The notes below the pieces were generated by a model. The model saw only the letters and a program-made list of their open reading frames with translations. It did not search any database and had not been told where the DNA came from. Shown here piece by piece: positions 1-8,368 of a stretch of 64,000 nucleotides of DNA. Position numbers and translations under genes: made by a program. The stretch covers positions 88,241-152,240 of the forward strand of contig NZ_CAJUBO010000004.1 of NCBI RefSeq assembly GCF_910584445.1, written 5' to 3'. How positions within the stretch are numbered: the stretch's first letter is position 1; every line of letters starts with the position of its first letter. The DNA is from an uncultured Desulfovibrio sp. GTDB taxonomy: Bacteria > Desulfobacterota > Desulfovibrionia > Desulfovibrionales > Desulfovibrionaceae.

Positions 1-1
1 G

Positions 2-523
2 TGCCATATCCGCCTGGTGCGTGAGGATATGCGTAAACGGCTTTATGCGTCCGGCAGTCTGCTCAAGCGCACCCTTGCGACGGAGCTTGTCTGGGAAAGG
101 CTCCCACACCTGCTGCGCCATGGCGACCGCAACTCCATGGCCCACTCCATCGAAAGCCGCGTCCCCTTCCTGACCAGGGAAATGGCCGAATTCTGCATGT
201 CACTGCCGGAACACTATCTTGTGGATGACCATGGCTGCACCAAGAGTATCTTCCGGCACGCCATGCGCGGCATTGTTCCGGATGCCATCCTTGACCGTCG
301 CGACAAGATCGGTTTTGCCACTCCCGAACGGCAATGGCTGAAAATTCTGGCTCCATGGGTCGATGCCACGCTGTCGCAGGCGGAGGATGTCCCATTTCTG
401 CGTCTGGACATGGCGCGCCGCGAATGGCGGGATATTCTCACCGGCAGGCGCCACTTTGGCTGGCAGGTCTGGCGCTGGCTCTGCTATGCCCGCTGGGTAC
501 AGCTGTTCGCCGTTTCGGCATGA
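2..523 (+). CDS. Asparagine synthetase (glutamine-hydrolysing), C-terminal part
   Basis: This reading frame is open from the left window edge, so only the C-terminal ~173 residues of the protein are present. The segment matches the ATP-dependent synthetase domain of class B asparagine synthetases, with the conserved stretch HSIESRVPFL followed by the KSIFRHAMRG and DRRDKIGFATP blocks that close the AMP-forming active site. Such AsnB-like proteins in polysaccharide loci transfer glutamine amide nitrogen to aspartate or to a sugar-linked carboxylate. The genes that follow make an amino-uronic acid sugar, so amidation of a uronic acid is possible, but that is inference. The N-terminal glutaminase domain lies outside the window. 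Confidence 0.85.
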   Translation, partial: CHIRLVREDMRKRLYASGSLLKRTLATELVWERLPHLLRHGDRNSMAHSIESRVPFLTREMAEFCMSLPEHYLVDDHGCTKSIFRHAMRGIVPDAILDRRDKIGFATPERQWLKILAPWVDATLSQAEDVPFLRLDMARREWRDILTGRRHFGWQVWRWLCYARWVQLFAVSA

Positions 524-715
524 TTTTTTTGACCCTTCCAAAAGCAGGGACTTTGTTGTACGACTTGCTCGATGGTCTTCCCGGTGCAGGCAGGCAAAGA
601 AATCGTTTTTCCTGCTTCGAGATATCGGGGACTGAACCGTCGGTCCCATGCGCCAGATGGACAACAAGGCTCAGGAAAAAGCCCGTTCGCAACCCGAATT
701 TGTCCAGGAGTCTCC

Positions 716-1768
716 ATGTTCCCCACCATCACCGGCAGGAAGATCAGGAACGCCATTGTCGGCTGCGGCCGCATCTCCAAAAACCATTTCGGCTCCATTG
801 AAAAGCATGCCGCCGACATGGAGCTTGCGGCCGTCTGCGACAACGACCCCCAGACGCTTGCCGTCCATTGCGAGCGCTACGGCGTTCCCGGCTACCGTTC
901 CCTCACCGACCTGCTGGCCGCCTCCGACTGCGACCTCGTGACCATCTGCACGCCCAGCGGCCTGCACCCGCAAATGGTCATCGAGGCGGCCCGGGCGGGC
1001 AGGCACGTCATGACCGAAAAGCCCATGGCTACCCGCTGGCAGGACGGACTGGACATGATCCACGCCTGCGATGAGGCGCGCCGCCGTCTTTTCGTCATCA
1101 AGCAGAACCGCCGCAACGCCACCCTGCAATTGCTCAAGCGCGCGGTGGACGAAAAGCGTTTCGGCAAGATCTATATGGTCCATCTCAATGTCTTCTGGAC
1201 GCGTCCGCAGGCCTATTACGACTCCGCCAAATGGCGCGGCACCTGGGAAATGGACGGGGGCGCCTTCATGAACCAGGCCAGCCATTATGTGGACCTGCTG
1301 GAATGGCTCATCGGTCCCATCGCCGACGTGCAGGCCATGACGGGTACCCTGGCGCGCGACATCGAGGTGGAGGACACCGGCGTGCTCAACGTGCGCTGGC
1401 GCAACGGCGCCCTGGGTTCCATGGCCGTGACCATGCTCACCTATCCCAAAAATCTGGAAGGTTCCATTACCATCATCGGCGAGAAGGGAACGGCGCGCGT
1501 GGGCGGCGTGGCCGTGAACGAGATCCAGCTCTGGGATTTCGCCGAACCCAGAGACTATGACGCCTCGGTGAAGGACGCCAGCTACGCCACCACCTCGGTA
1601 TACGGATTTGGGCATCCCCTCTACTACCAGAACGTCATTGACGTGTTGCGCGGGAAAAGCGAACCCGATACCGACGGACGCGAGGGACTCAAATCGCTGG
1701 AGGTCCTCATCGCCGCCTACCGCAGCGCGCGGGACAACAGGACCATTTCCCTGCCGCTGGAATATTGA
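716..1768 (+). CDS. Gfo/Idh/MocA sugar dehydrogenase, WbpB/WlbA-like
   Basis: This is a 350-residue NAD-dependent oxidoreductase, probably oxidising C3 of UDP-N-acetylglucosaminuronic acid. The Rossmann motif is GCGRIS near residue 17, the family EKP motif appears as TEKPMA, and the block GGAFMNQASHYVDLLEWLIG is typical of the WbpB/WlbA branch. The start at 716 was chosen because AGGAG lies six bases upstream; the frame is also open to 572 without a ribosome site. It is followed by a DegT-type aminotransferase and a hexapeptide acetyltransferase, the same set as wbpB-wbpE-wbpD, which makes UDP-2,3-diacetamido-2,3-dideoxy-glucuronic acid for O-antigen. The family call is secure; the exact substrate is inferred from context. 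Confidence 0.85.
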   Translation: MFPTITGRKIRNAIVGCGRISKNHFGSIEKHAADMELAAVCDNDPQTLAVHCERYGVPGYRSLTDLLAASDCDLVTICTPSGLHPQMVIEAARAGRHVMTEKPMATRWQDGLDMIHACDEARRRLFVIKQNRRNATLQLLKRAVDEKRFGKIYMVHLNVFWTRPQAYYDSAKWRGTWEMDGGAFMNQASHYVDLLEWLIGPIADVQAMTGTLARDIEVEDTGVLNVRWRNGALGSMAVTMLTYPKNLEGSITIIGEKGTARVGGVAVNEIQLWDFAEPRDYDASVKDASYATTSVYGFGHPLYYQNVIDVLRGKSEPDTDGREGLKSLEVLIAAYRSARDNRTISLPLEY

Positions 1769-1825
1769 CCGATGCCGCGGCCGGGCGTTTTTTCCGGCTC
1801 ACGGCTCTCTGCCCCGGGAGGCTCC

Positions 1826-2995
1826 ATGCAGTTCATCGACCTTGCAGCCCAGCAGGCCCGCATCCGCGGTTCCCTGGACGCCCGCATCAAGGCCGTCCTT
1901 GACCACGGCCACTACATCATGGGTCCGGAAGTCGCCGAACTGGAGGCGCGCCTGTGCGCCTTTACCGGCGCCCGGCACTGCATCGCCTGCGCTTCGGGCA
2001 CCGATGCCCTGCTCATGCCGCTCCTGGCCTGGGGCATCGGCGCGGGGGACGCGGTCTTTGTGCCCCCCTTCACGTTTTTCGCCACGGTGGAGGAGCCGGC
2101 GCTGCTGGGCGCCACGCCCATCTTTGTGGATGTGGACCCTGTCACGTTCAACATGCGGCCGGACCTGCTGGAAGCGGCCATTGAAGCCGTGCGCGCGCGG
2201 GACGATTCCCGCTTCCCGCTGCCCGGGGCGGCGCGCGAACGGCAGTTGAGGCCCGCCGCCGTCATCCCCGTGGATCTCTTCGGGCAGGCCGCCGACTACG
2301 AGGCCCTGCTTCCTATTGCCCGACGCTACGGGCTGTCTGTTCTGGAAGATGCGGCCCAGTCCTTCGGCGGCAGCCGTCACGGCAAAAAGACCTGCGCCCT
2401 GGGCTGCCATGCCGCGGCCACCAGCTTCTTTCCGGCCAAGCCCCTTGGCTGCTACGGCGACGGGGGTGCCGTTTTCACGGATGACGACGGCCTGGCCGCC
2501 CTGTTGCGTTCCATCCGCGTCCACGGCAAGGGCGGGGACAAGTACGACAATGTGCGTCTGGGCATCAACGGCCGCCTGGACACGCTCCAGGCGGCCATCC
2601 TCCTGGCGAAGATGGACATTTTCCCGGAGGAGATCCAGGCCCGCCAACAGGTCGCCGGCTGGTATGACGAAGCCCTGCGGGACATTCCGGGGGTAGTGAC
2701 GCCCACAGTGGCGCCGGGCAATGTCAGCGCCTGGGCGCAATACTGCATCCTGCTTCCCGAGGGCGCGCGATCCCGGGTCATGGCCCGAATGGAGGAGTCC
2801 GGCGTGCCCGTCAATATCTATTATCCCAAGCCGCAACACTGCCTCGCGGTCTTCGCGGACCTCGGCTATGCCCCGGAGGCCATGCCGACGGCCCTCCACG
2901 TTTCGCGCGCCATCCTGGCGCTGCCGTTCCATCCCTACCTGGAGCAGGACCAGGTGCGCCGCGTCGCCACAGCGCTACGTGAGGCGCTGGCATGA
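1826..2995 (+). CDS. DegT/DnrJ/EryC1 PLP aminotransferase, WbpE/WlbC-like
   Basis: This 389-residue PLP-dependent sugar aminotransferase would aminate the 3-keto sugar made by the upstream dehydrogenase. Visible landmarks are the cofactor-binding ASGTDAL, the EDAAQSFGG block holding the PLP-contacting aspartate, and FFPAKPLGCYGDGG holding the catalytic lysine. The start at 1826 follows GGGAGG; an in-frame codon at 1772 lacks a ribosome site. The protein is slightly longer than WbpE because of an insert around residues 125-140. Its stop codon overlaps the start of the acetyltransferase gene (ATGA), which points to translational coupling. Confidence 0.87.
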   Translation: MQFIDLAAQQARIRGSLDARIKAVLDHGHYIMGPEVAELEARLCAFTGARHCIACASGTDALLMPLLAWGIGAGDAVFVPPFTFFATVEEPALLGATPIFVDVDPVTFNMRPDLLEAAIEAVRARDDSRFPLPGAARERQLRPAAVIPVDLFGQAADYEALLPIARRYGLSVLEDAAQSFGGSRHGKKTCALGCHAAATSFFPAKPLGCYGDGGAVFTDDDGLAALLRSIRVHGKGGDKYDNVRLGINGRLDTLQAAILLAKMDIFPEEIQARQQVAGWYDEALRDIPGVVTPTVAPGNVSAWAQYCILLPEGARSRVMARMEESGVPVNIYYPKPQHCLAVFADLGYAPEAMPTALHVSRAILALPFHPYLEQDQVRRVATALREALA

Positions 2996-3564
2996 GCGGG
3001 CATGACTGGCAGGCCCACGAGACTGCCTGCATCGATGCGGAAGTCACCATCGGCGCCGGAACCAGGATCTGGCACTTCAGTCATGTGATGCGGGGTTCCG
3101 TCATCGGGCGCTCCTGCAATATCGGGCAGAACGTGGTCATTGGTCCCGATGCCGTCATTGGCGATGGCTGCAAGATCCAGAACAACGTCAGCGTCTACAA
3201 GGGGGTCACGCTGGAAGACGATGTCTTTTGCGGACCCAGCATGGTTTTCACCAATGTTTTCAATCCGCGCGCCCATATCCGCCGCATGGACGAGGCGCGG
3301 CCGACGCTCATAAAAAAGGGCGCCAGCCTCGGCGCCAACAGCACCGTTGTCTGTGGCGTCACCGTGGGGCGCTATGCCTTTGTGGGCGCGGGCGCCGTCG
3401 TCACGCGCGATGTGCCCGACCACGCGCTCGTTTACGGCAATCCGGCCCGGCGGCACGGCTGGGTCTGCCAGTGCGGTGAAAAGCTGGACAAGGCTCTCGT
3501 TTGTCCTGCCTGTGGACAGCGCTACGCTCTTCGGGACGGAGTTCCCGTCCCCGTGGCGGGATGA
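2992..3564 (+). CDS. Left-handed beta-helix N-acetyltransferase, WbpD/WlbB-like
   Basis: This 190-residue hexapeptide-repeat transferase probably N-acetylates the 3-amino group of the UDP-amino-uronic acid using acetyl-CoA. Repeats such as IGAGTRIW, IGRSCNIGQ and IGPDAVIG run through residues 15-60, and NNVSVYKGVTLED follows. A second run, GASLGANSTVVCGVTVGRYA, forms the C-terminal coils. The last ~30 residues carry two cysteine pairs (CQCGEK and CPACGQR), a zinc-ribbon tail seen in some WbpD homologues. The gene starts inside the stop codon of the aminotransferase gene. Confidence 0.87.
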   Translation: MSGHDWQAHETACIDAEVTIGAGTRIWHFSHVMRGSVIGRSCNIGQNVVIGPDAVIGDGCKIQNNVSVYKGVTLEDDVFCGPSMVFTNVFNPRAHIRRMDEARPTLIKKGASLGANSTVVCGVTVGRYAFVGAGAVVTRDVPDHALVYGNPARRHGWVCQCGEKLDKALVCPACGQRYALRDGVPVPVAG

Positions 3565-3582
3565 CATCACGTCCGCGTACGC

Positions 3583-4689
3583 ATGAACATCGTTCTGCTC
3601 AGCAACCACTGGTATCCCTCTCCCCGCAGGGCGGGATTCCATCATCTTGCGGATGCCTGGCACGCCCAGGGGCATACCGTCAGTTTCGTCACGGTGGGCT
3701 TTTCCTGGATATCACGGCTGCGTCGGGACTTCCGGACGCGTTTGCCAGGGATATGGCAGGCCTGCAATACCTGGCAGCACCTGCGGGAACGGTTTGATTC
3801 CTATGTCCTATTCACGGCGTGGCATCCGCATACGACGCTGCTGGCGCCGCTTGACCACCTGCTCGCCACCCGGTTGCGGCGGTATGACCGCCTGCTGCCG
3901 AAAACTCTTGGCGAACGCATCCGCAGTGCAGATGTCATCGTTTATGAAAGTTGCGTGGCGCTCTATCTCGTTTCCCGGTGTCAGGAGCTTGCTCCGCACG
4001 CCCGGCATATCTACCGGGTCTCTGACGACATCCGCACCCTGCGCTCCACGCCGGCGTCCATGATTCCTCTGGAGCAGCAGGTGGCGCCCCGGTTTTCCAG
4101 AATCAGCGTTCCCTGCCGCTGGCTGCTCCAGAAATTTTCCGGTCTGCCCCAGGCGCGTCTTGACCCGCATGGGGTGGACACGGGCCTGTTCGACAGATGC
4201 GGAAAGGACCCATATTCGCCCGATACTATCAATGCGGTCTTTTGCGGCCTGGGATTCTATGACGCCAGGGCGGTACATGCCATGGCGCGCGTCCGCAGGG
4301 ACATTCAGTTCCACATCATCGGCATCGACGCTCCCCATGCCGGTTTTCCCGAAAATATCCAGTACCATGGGGAAGTTCCGTTTGCCGAAACCATTCCGTA
4401 TATCAAATTCGCCGATGTGGGCCTCTACACGCTTTGCCCTTCTTCCCGCCGCCCCATGCAGCCGTATACCGACTCTCTCAAGATCCTCCAGTACCGCTAT
4501 TGCGGGTTGCCCATCGTTGCGCCGGACTTTCTTGATCTGCATCGGGAAGGTGTTTTCTACTACACTGCCGGTGACGTGACTTCCTGTGCATCCGCCATGG
4601 ATGCCGCCCTGAAACACGGGACACATCCGGAATACGCCGTGGAAGTCCACACCTGGGACGAAGTGGCCCGCGCGCTTCTGGAGGAATAG
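3583..4689 (+). CDS. GT-B glycosyltransferase, possibly GumK-like
   Basis: This 368-residue glycosyltransferase probably transfers the uronic sugar made by the three preceding enzymes to a lipid-linked acceptor at the inner membrane face. The N-terminal half begins with the Rossmann-like MNIVLLSNHWYPSPRRAGFHH. The C-terminal half contains PHGVDTGLF, AVFCGLGFYD and an acceptor-proximal KILQYRYCGLPIVAPD block, an arrangement seen in GT-B retaining enzymes and GumK-like glucuronosyltransferases. No good ribosome site precedes the ATG at 3583, so translation may be coupled to the upstream gene 18 bases away. The acceptor and linkage cannot be read from sequence. The gene ends at a bidirectional hairpin block. 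Confidence 0.75.
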   Translation: MNIVLLSNHWYPSPRRAGFHHLADAWHAQGHTVSFVTVGFSWISRLRRDFRTRLPGIWQACNTWQHLRERFDSYVLFTAWHPHTTLLAPLDHLLATRLRRYDRLLPKTLGERIRSADVIVYESCVALYLVSRCQELAPHARHIYRVSDDIRTLRSTPASMIPLEQQVAPRFSRISVPCRWLLQKFSGLPQARLDPHGVDTGLFDRCGKDPYSPDTINAVFCGLGFYDARAVHAMARVRRDIQFHIIGIDAPHAGFPENIQYHGEVPFAETIPYIKFADVGLYTLCPSSRRPMQPYTDSLKILQYRYCGLPIVAPDFLDLHREGVFYYTAGDVTSCASAMDAALKHGTHPEYAVEVHTWDEVARALLEE

Positions 4690-4790
4690 CCTCCGGAATG
4701 TGGGTTTCGGCACCTGCATCCGCCTGTCGCTTCTCGCAAATGTATAGGGAAATTTCTCCTGGGGCTGTCTTATAACGTATTGGCACTTTG

Positions 4791-4913
4791 CGCCTAGTGT
4801 TTAATTGCAAAAATTCCGCGCAGAATCCTGCGCGGAATTTTTGCAGGATCGTTCGCGAAAAAACGTGGTTTTTTGCGAACGATCCCGGCTGCGCCGCAAG
4901 CAGACACTAGGCG
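4791..4913. terminator. Nested hairpin block between convergent genes (bidirectional terminator)
   Basis: Two strong hairpins lie back to back. The first is at 4807-4844, a perfect 17-bp stem with an AATC loop that begins GCAAAAATTCC. The second is at 4847-4884, starting with the 10-bp arm GATCGTTCGC and its complement GCGAACGATC. Both are enclosed by a further inverted repeat, CGCCTAGTGT at 4791 and ACACTAGGCG at 4904. The A- and T-rich stem flanks suit factor-independent termination on both strands, as expected between the convergent glycosyltransferase and roo genes. The right outer arm overlaps the roo stop codon. Confidence 0.75.
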
Positions 4914-6121
4914 TTTGCCGCGGCGCACTTTCTCTTCAGCGCGTCCGCCACGGCCGCGCCAAGGGCGTGGCAGGCCTTGTAGTCGTCCTTGGTGGGTGCC
5001 CAGGAGCATTTGACAGGCTCGGCGGGCATGTCCATGTGCATGGCCGCCAGGCGCGCCTGAAGCTGCTTGGGCGCCTCGCCCGACCAGCCGTAGGAGCCGA
5101 AGGCGCCGCCCACGCGATTGAGCGGCCGCAGCCCTTCCATATAGGTGAGCTGGGCGGCCACCAGCGGCATGATTCCATTATTGTGGGTGGGCGAACCGGC
5201 GAGCACCGCGCCGCAGTCGGCCAGTTCGGTCATGACGGCGCTGTGGTGGTTGTGCTTGACGGACATGATGCGCGTCGGCACCCCGTTTTCCTCAAGACCG
5301 CTGCACACCGCGTAGGCCATGCGTTCGGTGGACTTCCACATGGTGTCGTAGAAGATGACGGCGCGCTGCTGCGGCTTCTGTTCGGCCATTTTGCGGTAGG
5401 CGTCGATGATGAAGCGCACGGCGTCGCGGCCCCGGTGGATGAGTCCGTGATCCGGAGCGATCATGTCGATGTCCAGCCCTTCCACCACGGGCAGGGCCTT
5501 GAGCACCGTGGGCGAATAGGGCAGGACGATATTGTAGTAGTATTCCTTGATGCGGCGGACAAATTCGGCCTTGTCGTCGAAATCGTCCGTGAAGCGGGCC
5601 GTGCAGGCGATGTTCTGCCCGAAGATGTCGTTGCTGATGAGCAGCTTCTCTTCCGGAATGTAGGAGACCATGCTGTCCGGCCAGTGGAGCATGCGCGTTT
5701 CCTGGAAGATGATGCGGCGCGCGCCGAGTTCAAGGACGTCGCCGCTCTTCACCGCCTGGACGGGCCAGTCCCTGCCCGCGAAATACCCGGCCATGGACTT
5801 CAGCCCCAGTTGCGAGACGAAGATCTTCTCCGGGCGGATGCGTTCCACGATTTCGGCCAGCGCGCCCTGATGGTCCAGCTCCATGTGGTTGCAGACGATA
5901 TAGTCCACCTTTTCCGGCGGCATGGTCTTGGCGAGGCGGCAGAGCAGGGAACCCGCCCGGCCCGCGGGGACGCAGTCCACCAGAGCGTTTTTCTCATCCT
6001 TGATGAGATAGGCGTTGGAGGTGGTGCCGTCCGGGCAGCGGGAATAGCCGTGAAAGTCGCGGTGGTCAAAATCGACATCACCGACCCAGAAAATATCCTT
6101 TTTGATCTCTACTGGCTGCAT
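4907..6121 (-). CDS. roo: Rubredoxin:oxygen oxidoreductase, flavodiiron protein
   Basis: This 404-residue cytoplasmic flavodiiron protein reduces O2 to water (and often NO to N2O) with electrons from rubredoxin. The N-terminal metallo-beta-lactamase-like domain carries the diiron ligand motif HMELDHQG near residue 80. The C-terminal flavodoxin-like domain starts near residue 255 (VIFYDTMWKSTERMA) and contains the FMN-binding GSPTHNNG. The length matches Desulfovibrio Roo, about 402 residues. The start at 6121 was chosen for the GGAG eight bases upstream. The gene is last in the order dfx-rub-roo, so its electron donor is encoded next to it. Confidence 0.95.
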   Translation of the reverse strand: MQPVEIKKDIFWVGDVDFDHRDFHGYSRCPDGTTSNAYLIKDEKNALVDCVPAGRAGSLLCRLAKTMPPEKVDYIVCNHMELDHQGALAEIVERIRPEKIFVSQLGLKSMAGYFAGRDWPVQAVKSGDVLELGARRIIFQETRMLHWPDSMVSYIPEEKLLISNDIFGQNIACTARFTDDFDDKAEFVRRIKEYYYNIVLPYSPTVLKALPVVEGLDIDMIAPDHGLIHRGRDAVRFIIDAYRKMAEQKPQQRAVIFYDTMWKSTERMAYAVCSGLEENGVPTRIMSVKHNHHSAVMTELADCGAVLAGSPTHNNGIMPLVAAQLTYMEGLRPLNRVGGAFGSYGWSGEAPKQLQARLAAMHMDMPAEPVKCSWAPTKDDYKACHALGAAVADALKRKCAAANA

Positions 6122-6261
6122 GGAGTTCTCCACAAGAAAAACAGCGTGAGCCGGGACCCCGGCGAGAAAAACCGCGCCGTTTCCGGCGCGTATCCACAAA
6201 CGCCCCGCCTCGCCGGGCGGCAAGACGGGGCGGCAATCAGGCTTGCGCGCCGCTGTGCGCG

Positions 6262-6402
6262 CTACATTTTGGTGAACTGGTCCTTGCCCACGCCGCAGAC
6301 CGGGCAGGTCCAGTCATCGGGAAGGTCTTCAAAGGCCACGTTGTCATGTTCCTTGGGGTCGTATTCGTAGCCGCAGACACTGCAAACGTAATTGGCTGCC
6401 AT
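6262..6402 (-). CDS. rub: Rubredoxin
   Basis: This 46-residue one-iron electron carrier has the two ligand pairs CSVCGYEYDP and CPVCGVGKDQF, spaced as in desulfovibrial rubredoxins. The core sequence DLPDDWTCP is also typical. It passes electrons to Roo and probably to other oxidative-stress enzymes. The ATG at 6402 follows AAGGAG. It sits between dfx and roo on the same strand, 140 bases ahead of roo and 47 bases after dfx, which fits one transcript. Confidence 0.96.
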   Translation of the reverse strand: MAANYVCSVCGYEYDPKEHDNVAFEDLPDDWTCPVCGVGKDQFTKM

Positions 6403-6449
6403 GGGATTCTCCTTGAAAGGGCGCCCAGCGGGCGCCGTGACGGTTTTGT

Positions 6450-6830
6450 TCAGTTTTCGGCCTTCCAAAGCCCGTGCAGATTGCAGAACTCGCGGGCCGA
6501 TACCTTGTCGGCGGTCACCTCGAAGAACGCCTCCGGCTCGTCGGCGGGCGTGAGGAAGCGCCTGTAGCTCACGCCGTCGGCCAGGAGTTCGATCCATTCG
6601 ATGTAGTGTTTTTCCTCCATGGGATGCCGGGCGCTGCCCACCTTGACATGGTAGCCATTCTCCCGCTTTTCGATGACGGGCACATGCTTTTCCATGGCGC
6701 CGTCAGTGGAGCCTTCGCGCATGAGCTTCATGGGCTGCCCGCAGCAGACCAGTTCGCCGTCGCCGGCATGGAGGACTTCGACGATATTGCCGCACACATT
6801 GCACTTATACACTTCAAGCCTTTTGGTCAT
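6450..6830 (-). CDS. dfx: Desulfoferrodoxin (superoxide reductase)
   Basis: This 126-residue superoxide reductase reduces superoxide to hydrogen peroxide without making O2, which suits an anaerobe. The N-terminal desulforedoxin-like domain has CNVCG and the adjacent cysteine pair of VCCGQ that bind centre I iron. The C-terminal neelaredoxin-like domain holds the centre II ligands: a histidine in GAMEKHVPV, those in ARHPMEEKHYIEW, and the Cys/His of FCNLHG. The length equals that of class I desulfoferrodoxins. GGAG precedes the ATG at 6830. It is the first gene of the dfx-rub-roo operon. Confidence 0.96.
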   Translation of the reverse strand: MTKRLEVYKCNVCGNIVEVLHAGDGELVCCGQPMKLMREGSTDGAMEKHVPVIEKRENGYHVKVGSARHPMEEKHYIEWIELLADGVSYRRFLTPADEPEAFFEVTADKVSAREFCNLHGLWKAEN

Positions 6831-6974
6831 ACGTTTCTCCGTGTAGGGTGGTCGCACGTTGTCGGGACCTGCCGGAGCGCGGTTGCGCCCGCCGCAGGGG
6901 CGGCGCGCAGCCGGTGCCCCCGGAGGGAGGAGCCAGGACCACAGGACGTGGCGGTCTCTTCCCGGCCGAGGAGG

Positions 6975-7003
6975 ATTATGTCGAAAACCGGGGCGCTTGT
7001 AAA
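6975..7003 (-). promoter_or_regulatory. Candidate sigma-70 promoter for dfx-rub-roo
   Basis: Read on the minus strand, TTTACA (7003-6998) is followed after 17 bases by CATAAT (6980-6975). The start of dfx lies about 145 bases downstream, leaving a long GC-rich leader that can fold. No other plausible promoter was seen in the 180-bp gap upstream of dfx. This is a sequence match only. Confidence 0.5.
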
Positions 7004-7011
7004 GACGCCTG

Positions 7012-8091
7012 TCATCGCCCGCGCGGGGCGCAATCGCCGTTTTTGCGTCGGACTCCCAGCACATTGGGCAGGAGCGCCTTGAGGTTGCCCGTCACCAGGA
7101 GCGAGGGCGCATGCACGCCGCCCAGCTCGCGCCGCAACGAGTGGGAGCGCACCAAAAGCCCGGCCTGCGCCCCGCCTTCCACATACATGACCGTGCGGAC
7201 ATCCAGCGGCAGGTGCAGCAGTTGCTGGGCGAAGGCATAGGCCTCCACCGGGGTGCGGCTGTGGAGAAAGAGTATCCTGCCCGCGCCGTCCTGCGCCACG
7301 GCGGAAATGGAATAGAGCGGGCCGCCGGGACTCCAGAGGATGCGCCGGTCGGCATTGATCATCCGGTAATTCTGGATGACGAGGTCATAGTGCGCGATGC
7401 GTTCCTTCCAGTCGGGCGCATCGCGGTCCACAATGGCGGCGGGGGGCAGGTCGTCGCTGTCGGGGCGGGCCACAAAGAAGGCGCCGAACCGTTCCACAAG
7501 GCGGGGATTGTTGATATGCCCCGCGTCGCGCATATAGCCGGTGCTCGTGGCGCCGTCCGGCAGGTACATGCTGGCGTTGATGGCGGCCACGAGGTCCCGT
7601 TCCTGTCCCCAGGTGTCCAGGGCGCGCGGTCCCTTTCCGTCGGCGGAACTGGCGCAGAGCAGAAAATCGAACCGCTCCGGTTCGATACGCAGCACGGTGA
7701 GTCTGAACTCCGCGCCTTCAAGTCGGAACTCGCCAAAATCCAGCCCCGGTTCCAGCGCGAGCCATTGCGCGCCGCCCTGCGCGTCGATGCCGACCTTCTC
7801 CCTGCCCGGTCCTGGCCTGGACCTGGCGGCGGGCGCCGGTCCGGCCATGGGGGCGGACGCGGCGGAAGCGTCCGGGGCGGCGGCCGCAGGGATACGGAGT
7901 CCCCTGTCGGTGCGGAGGGCTTCCGCGGCGGCGCGGGGCGCATCGGCGGGAATGTCCGCGGCCGCGTGGAGCGGCGGGGGACCCGCCAGAAGCAGCAGAC
8001 ACAACGCGCACGCCCCCCACAGGCGGCGGGCGGCGCCCGTGCCCGCGCGGGGGCGGCGGCATGGTGGATACTGGCTCGTGCGGCGGCACAT
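7012..8091 (-). CDS. Secreted phosphodiester glycosidase (DUF2233/NAGPA-like) protein
   Basis: This 359-residue exported protein has a hydrophobic signal segment near residues 25-45 (ACALCLLLLAGPPPLHA), followed by a low-complexity Ala/Pro linker and a C-terminal domain from about residue 120. That domain resembles the NAGPA/DUF2233 family, with NASMYLPDGATSTGYM, WSPGGPLYSISAVA and YVEGGAQAGLLV as the recognisable blocks. Family members hydrolyse phosphodiester-linked N-acetylglucosamine; the bacterial substrates are mostly unknown and may be envelope polymers. No convincing ribosome site precedes the first ATG, so the true start may differ slightly. Confidence 0.7.
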   Translation of the reverse strand: MCRRTSQYPPCRRPRAGTGAARRLWGACALCLLLLAGPPPLHAAADIPADAPRAAAEALRTDRGLRIPAAAAPDASAASAPMAGPAPAARSRPGPGREKVGIDAQGGAQWLALEPGLDFGEFRLEGAEFRLTVLRIEPERFDFLLCASSADGKGPRALDTWGQERDLVAAINASMYLPDGATSTGYMRDAGHINNPRLVERFGAFFVARPDSDDLPPAAIVDRDAPDWKERIAHYDLVIQNYRMINADRRILWSPGGPLYSISAVAQDGAGRILFLHSRTPVEAYAFAQQLLHLPLDVRTVMYVEGGAQAGLLVRSHSLRRELGGVHAPSLLVTGNLKALLPNVLGVRRKNGDCAPRGR

Positions 8092-8220
8092 GGCGTTGGC
8101 TGAGATCCCGCATCCCCCAAGGAGGCCGGGCGAAACGCGCGGCGCTGCGGGATGCTCCTTGTCCTTTCCTCTTTTTTAAGCCGCGGGCAACGCTTTGGCA
8201 AGGTTGGTGGCAGAGACCGG

Positions 8221-8249
8221 TTGACATATCAATATATCTTGATATAGGA
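8221..8249 (+). promoter_or_regulatory. metF promoter with inverted-repeat operator
   Basis: A perfect -35 TTGACA (8221-8226) is followed after 16 bases by TATAGG (8243-8248). Lying across the spacer is a perfect inverted repeat, ATATCAA (8226-8232), six bases, TTGATAT (8239-8245). A repressor bound there would block RNA polymerase. ArsR-family regulators bind such AT-rich dyads, and the methionine-cycle regulator SahR of Desulfovibrio is a reasonable candidate given the downstream metF. That assignment is inference. Confidence 0.6.
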
Positions 8250-8368
8250 ATACCAACAAGGGCAACGCCGCGCGCGGCATGTCCGCGGAGACGGCGGCGG
8301 ACCCCGGGAAACGGGCCGCCGGCTGGCGCCTCATGCTGCCGTGCCGGACCCATCGCAAGGAGCGCCCC

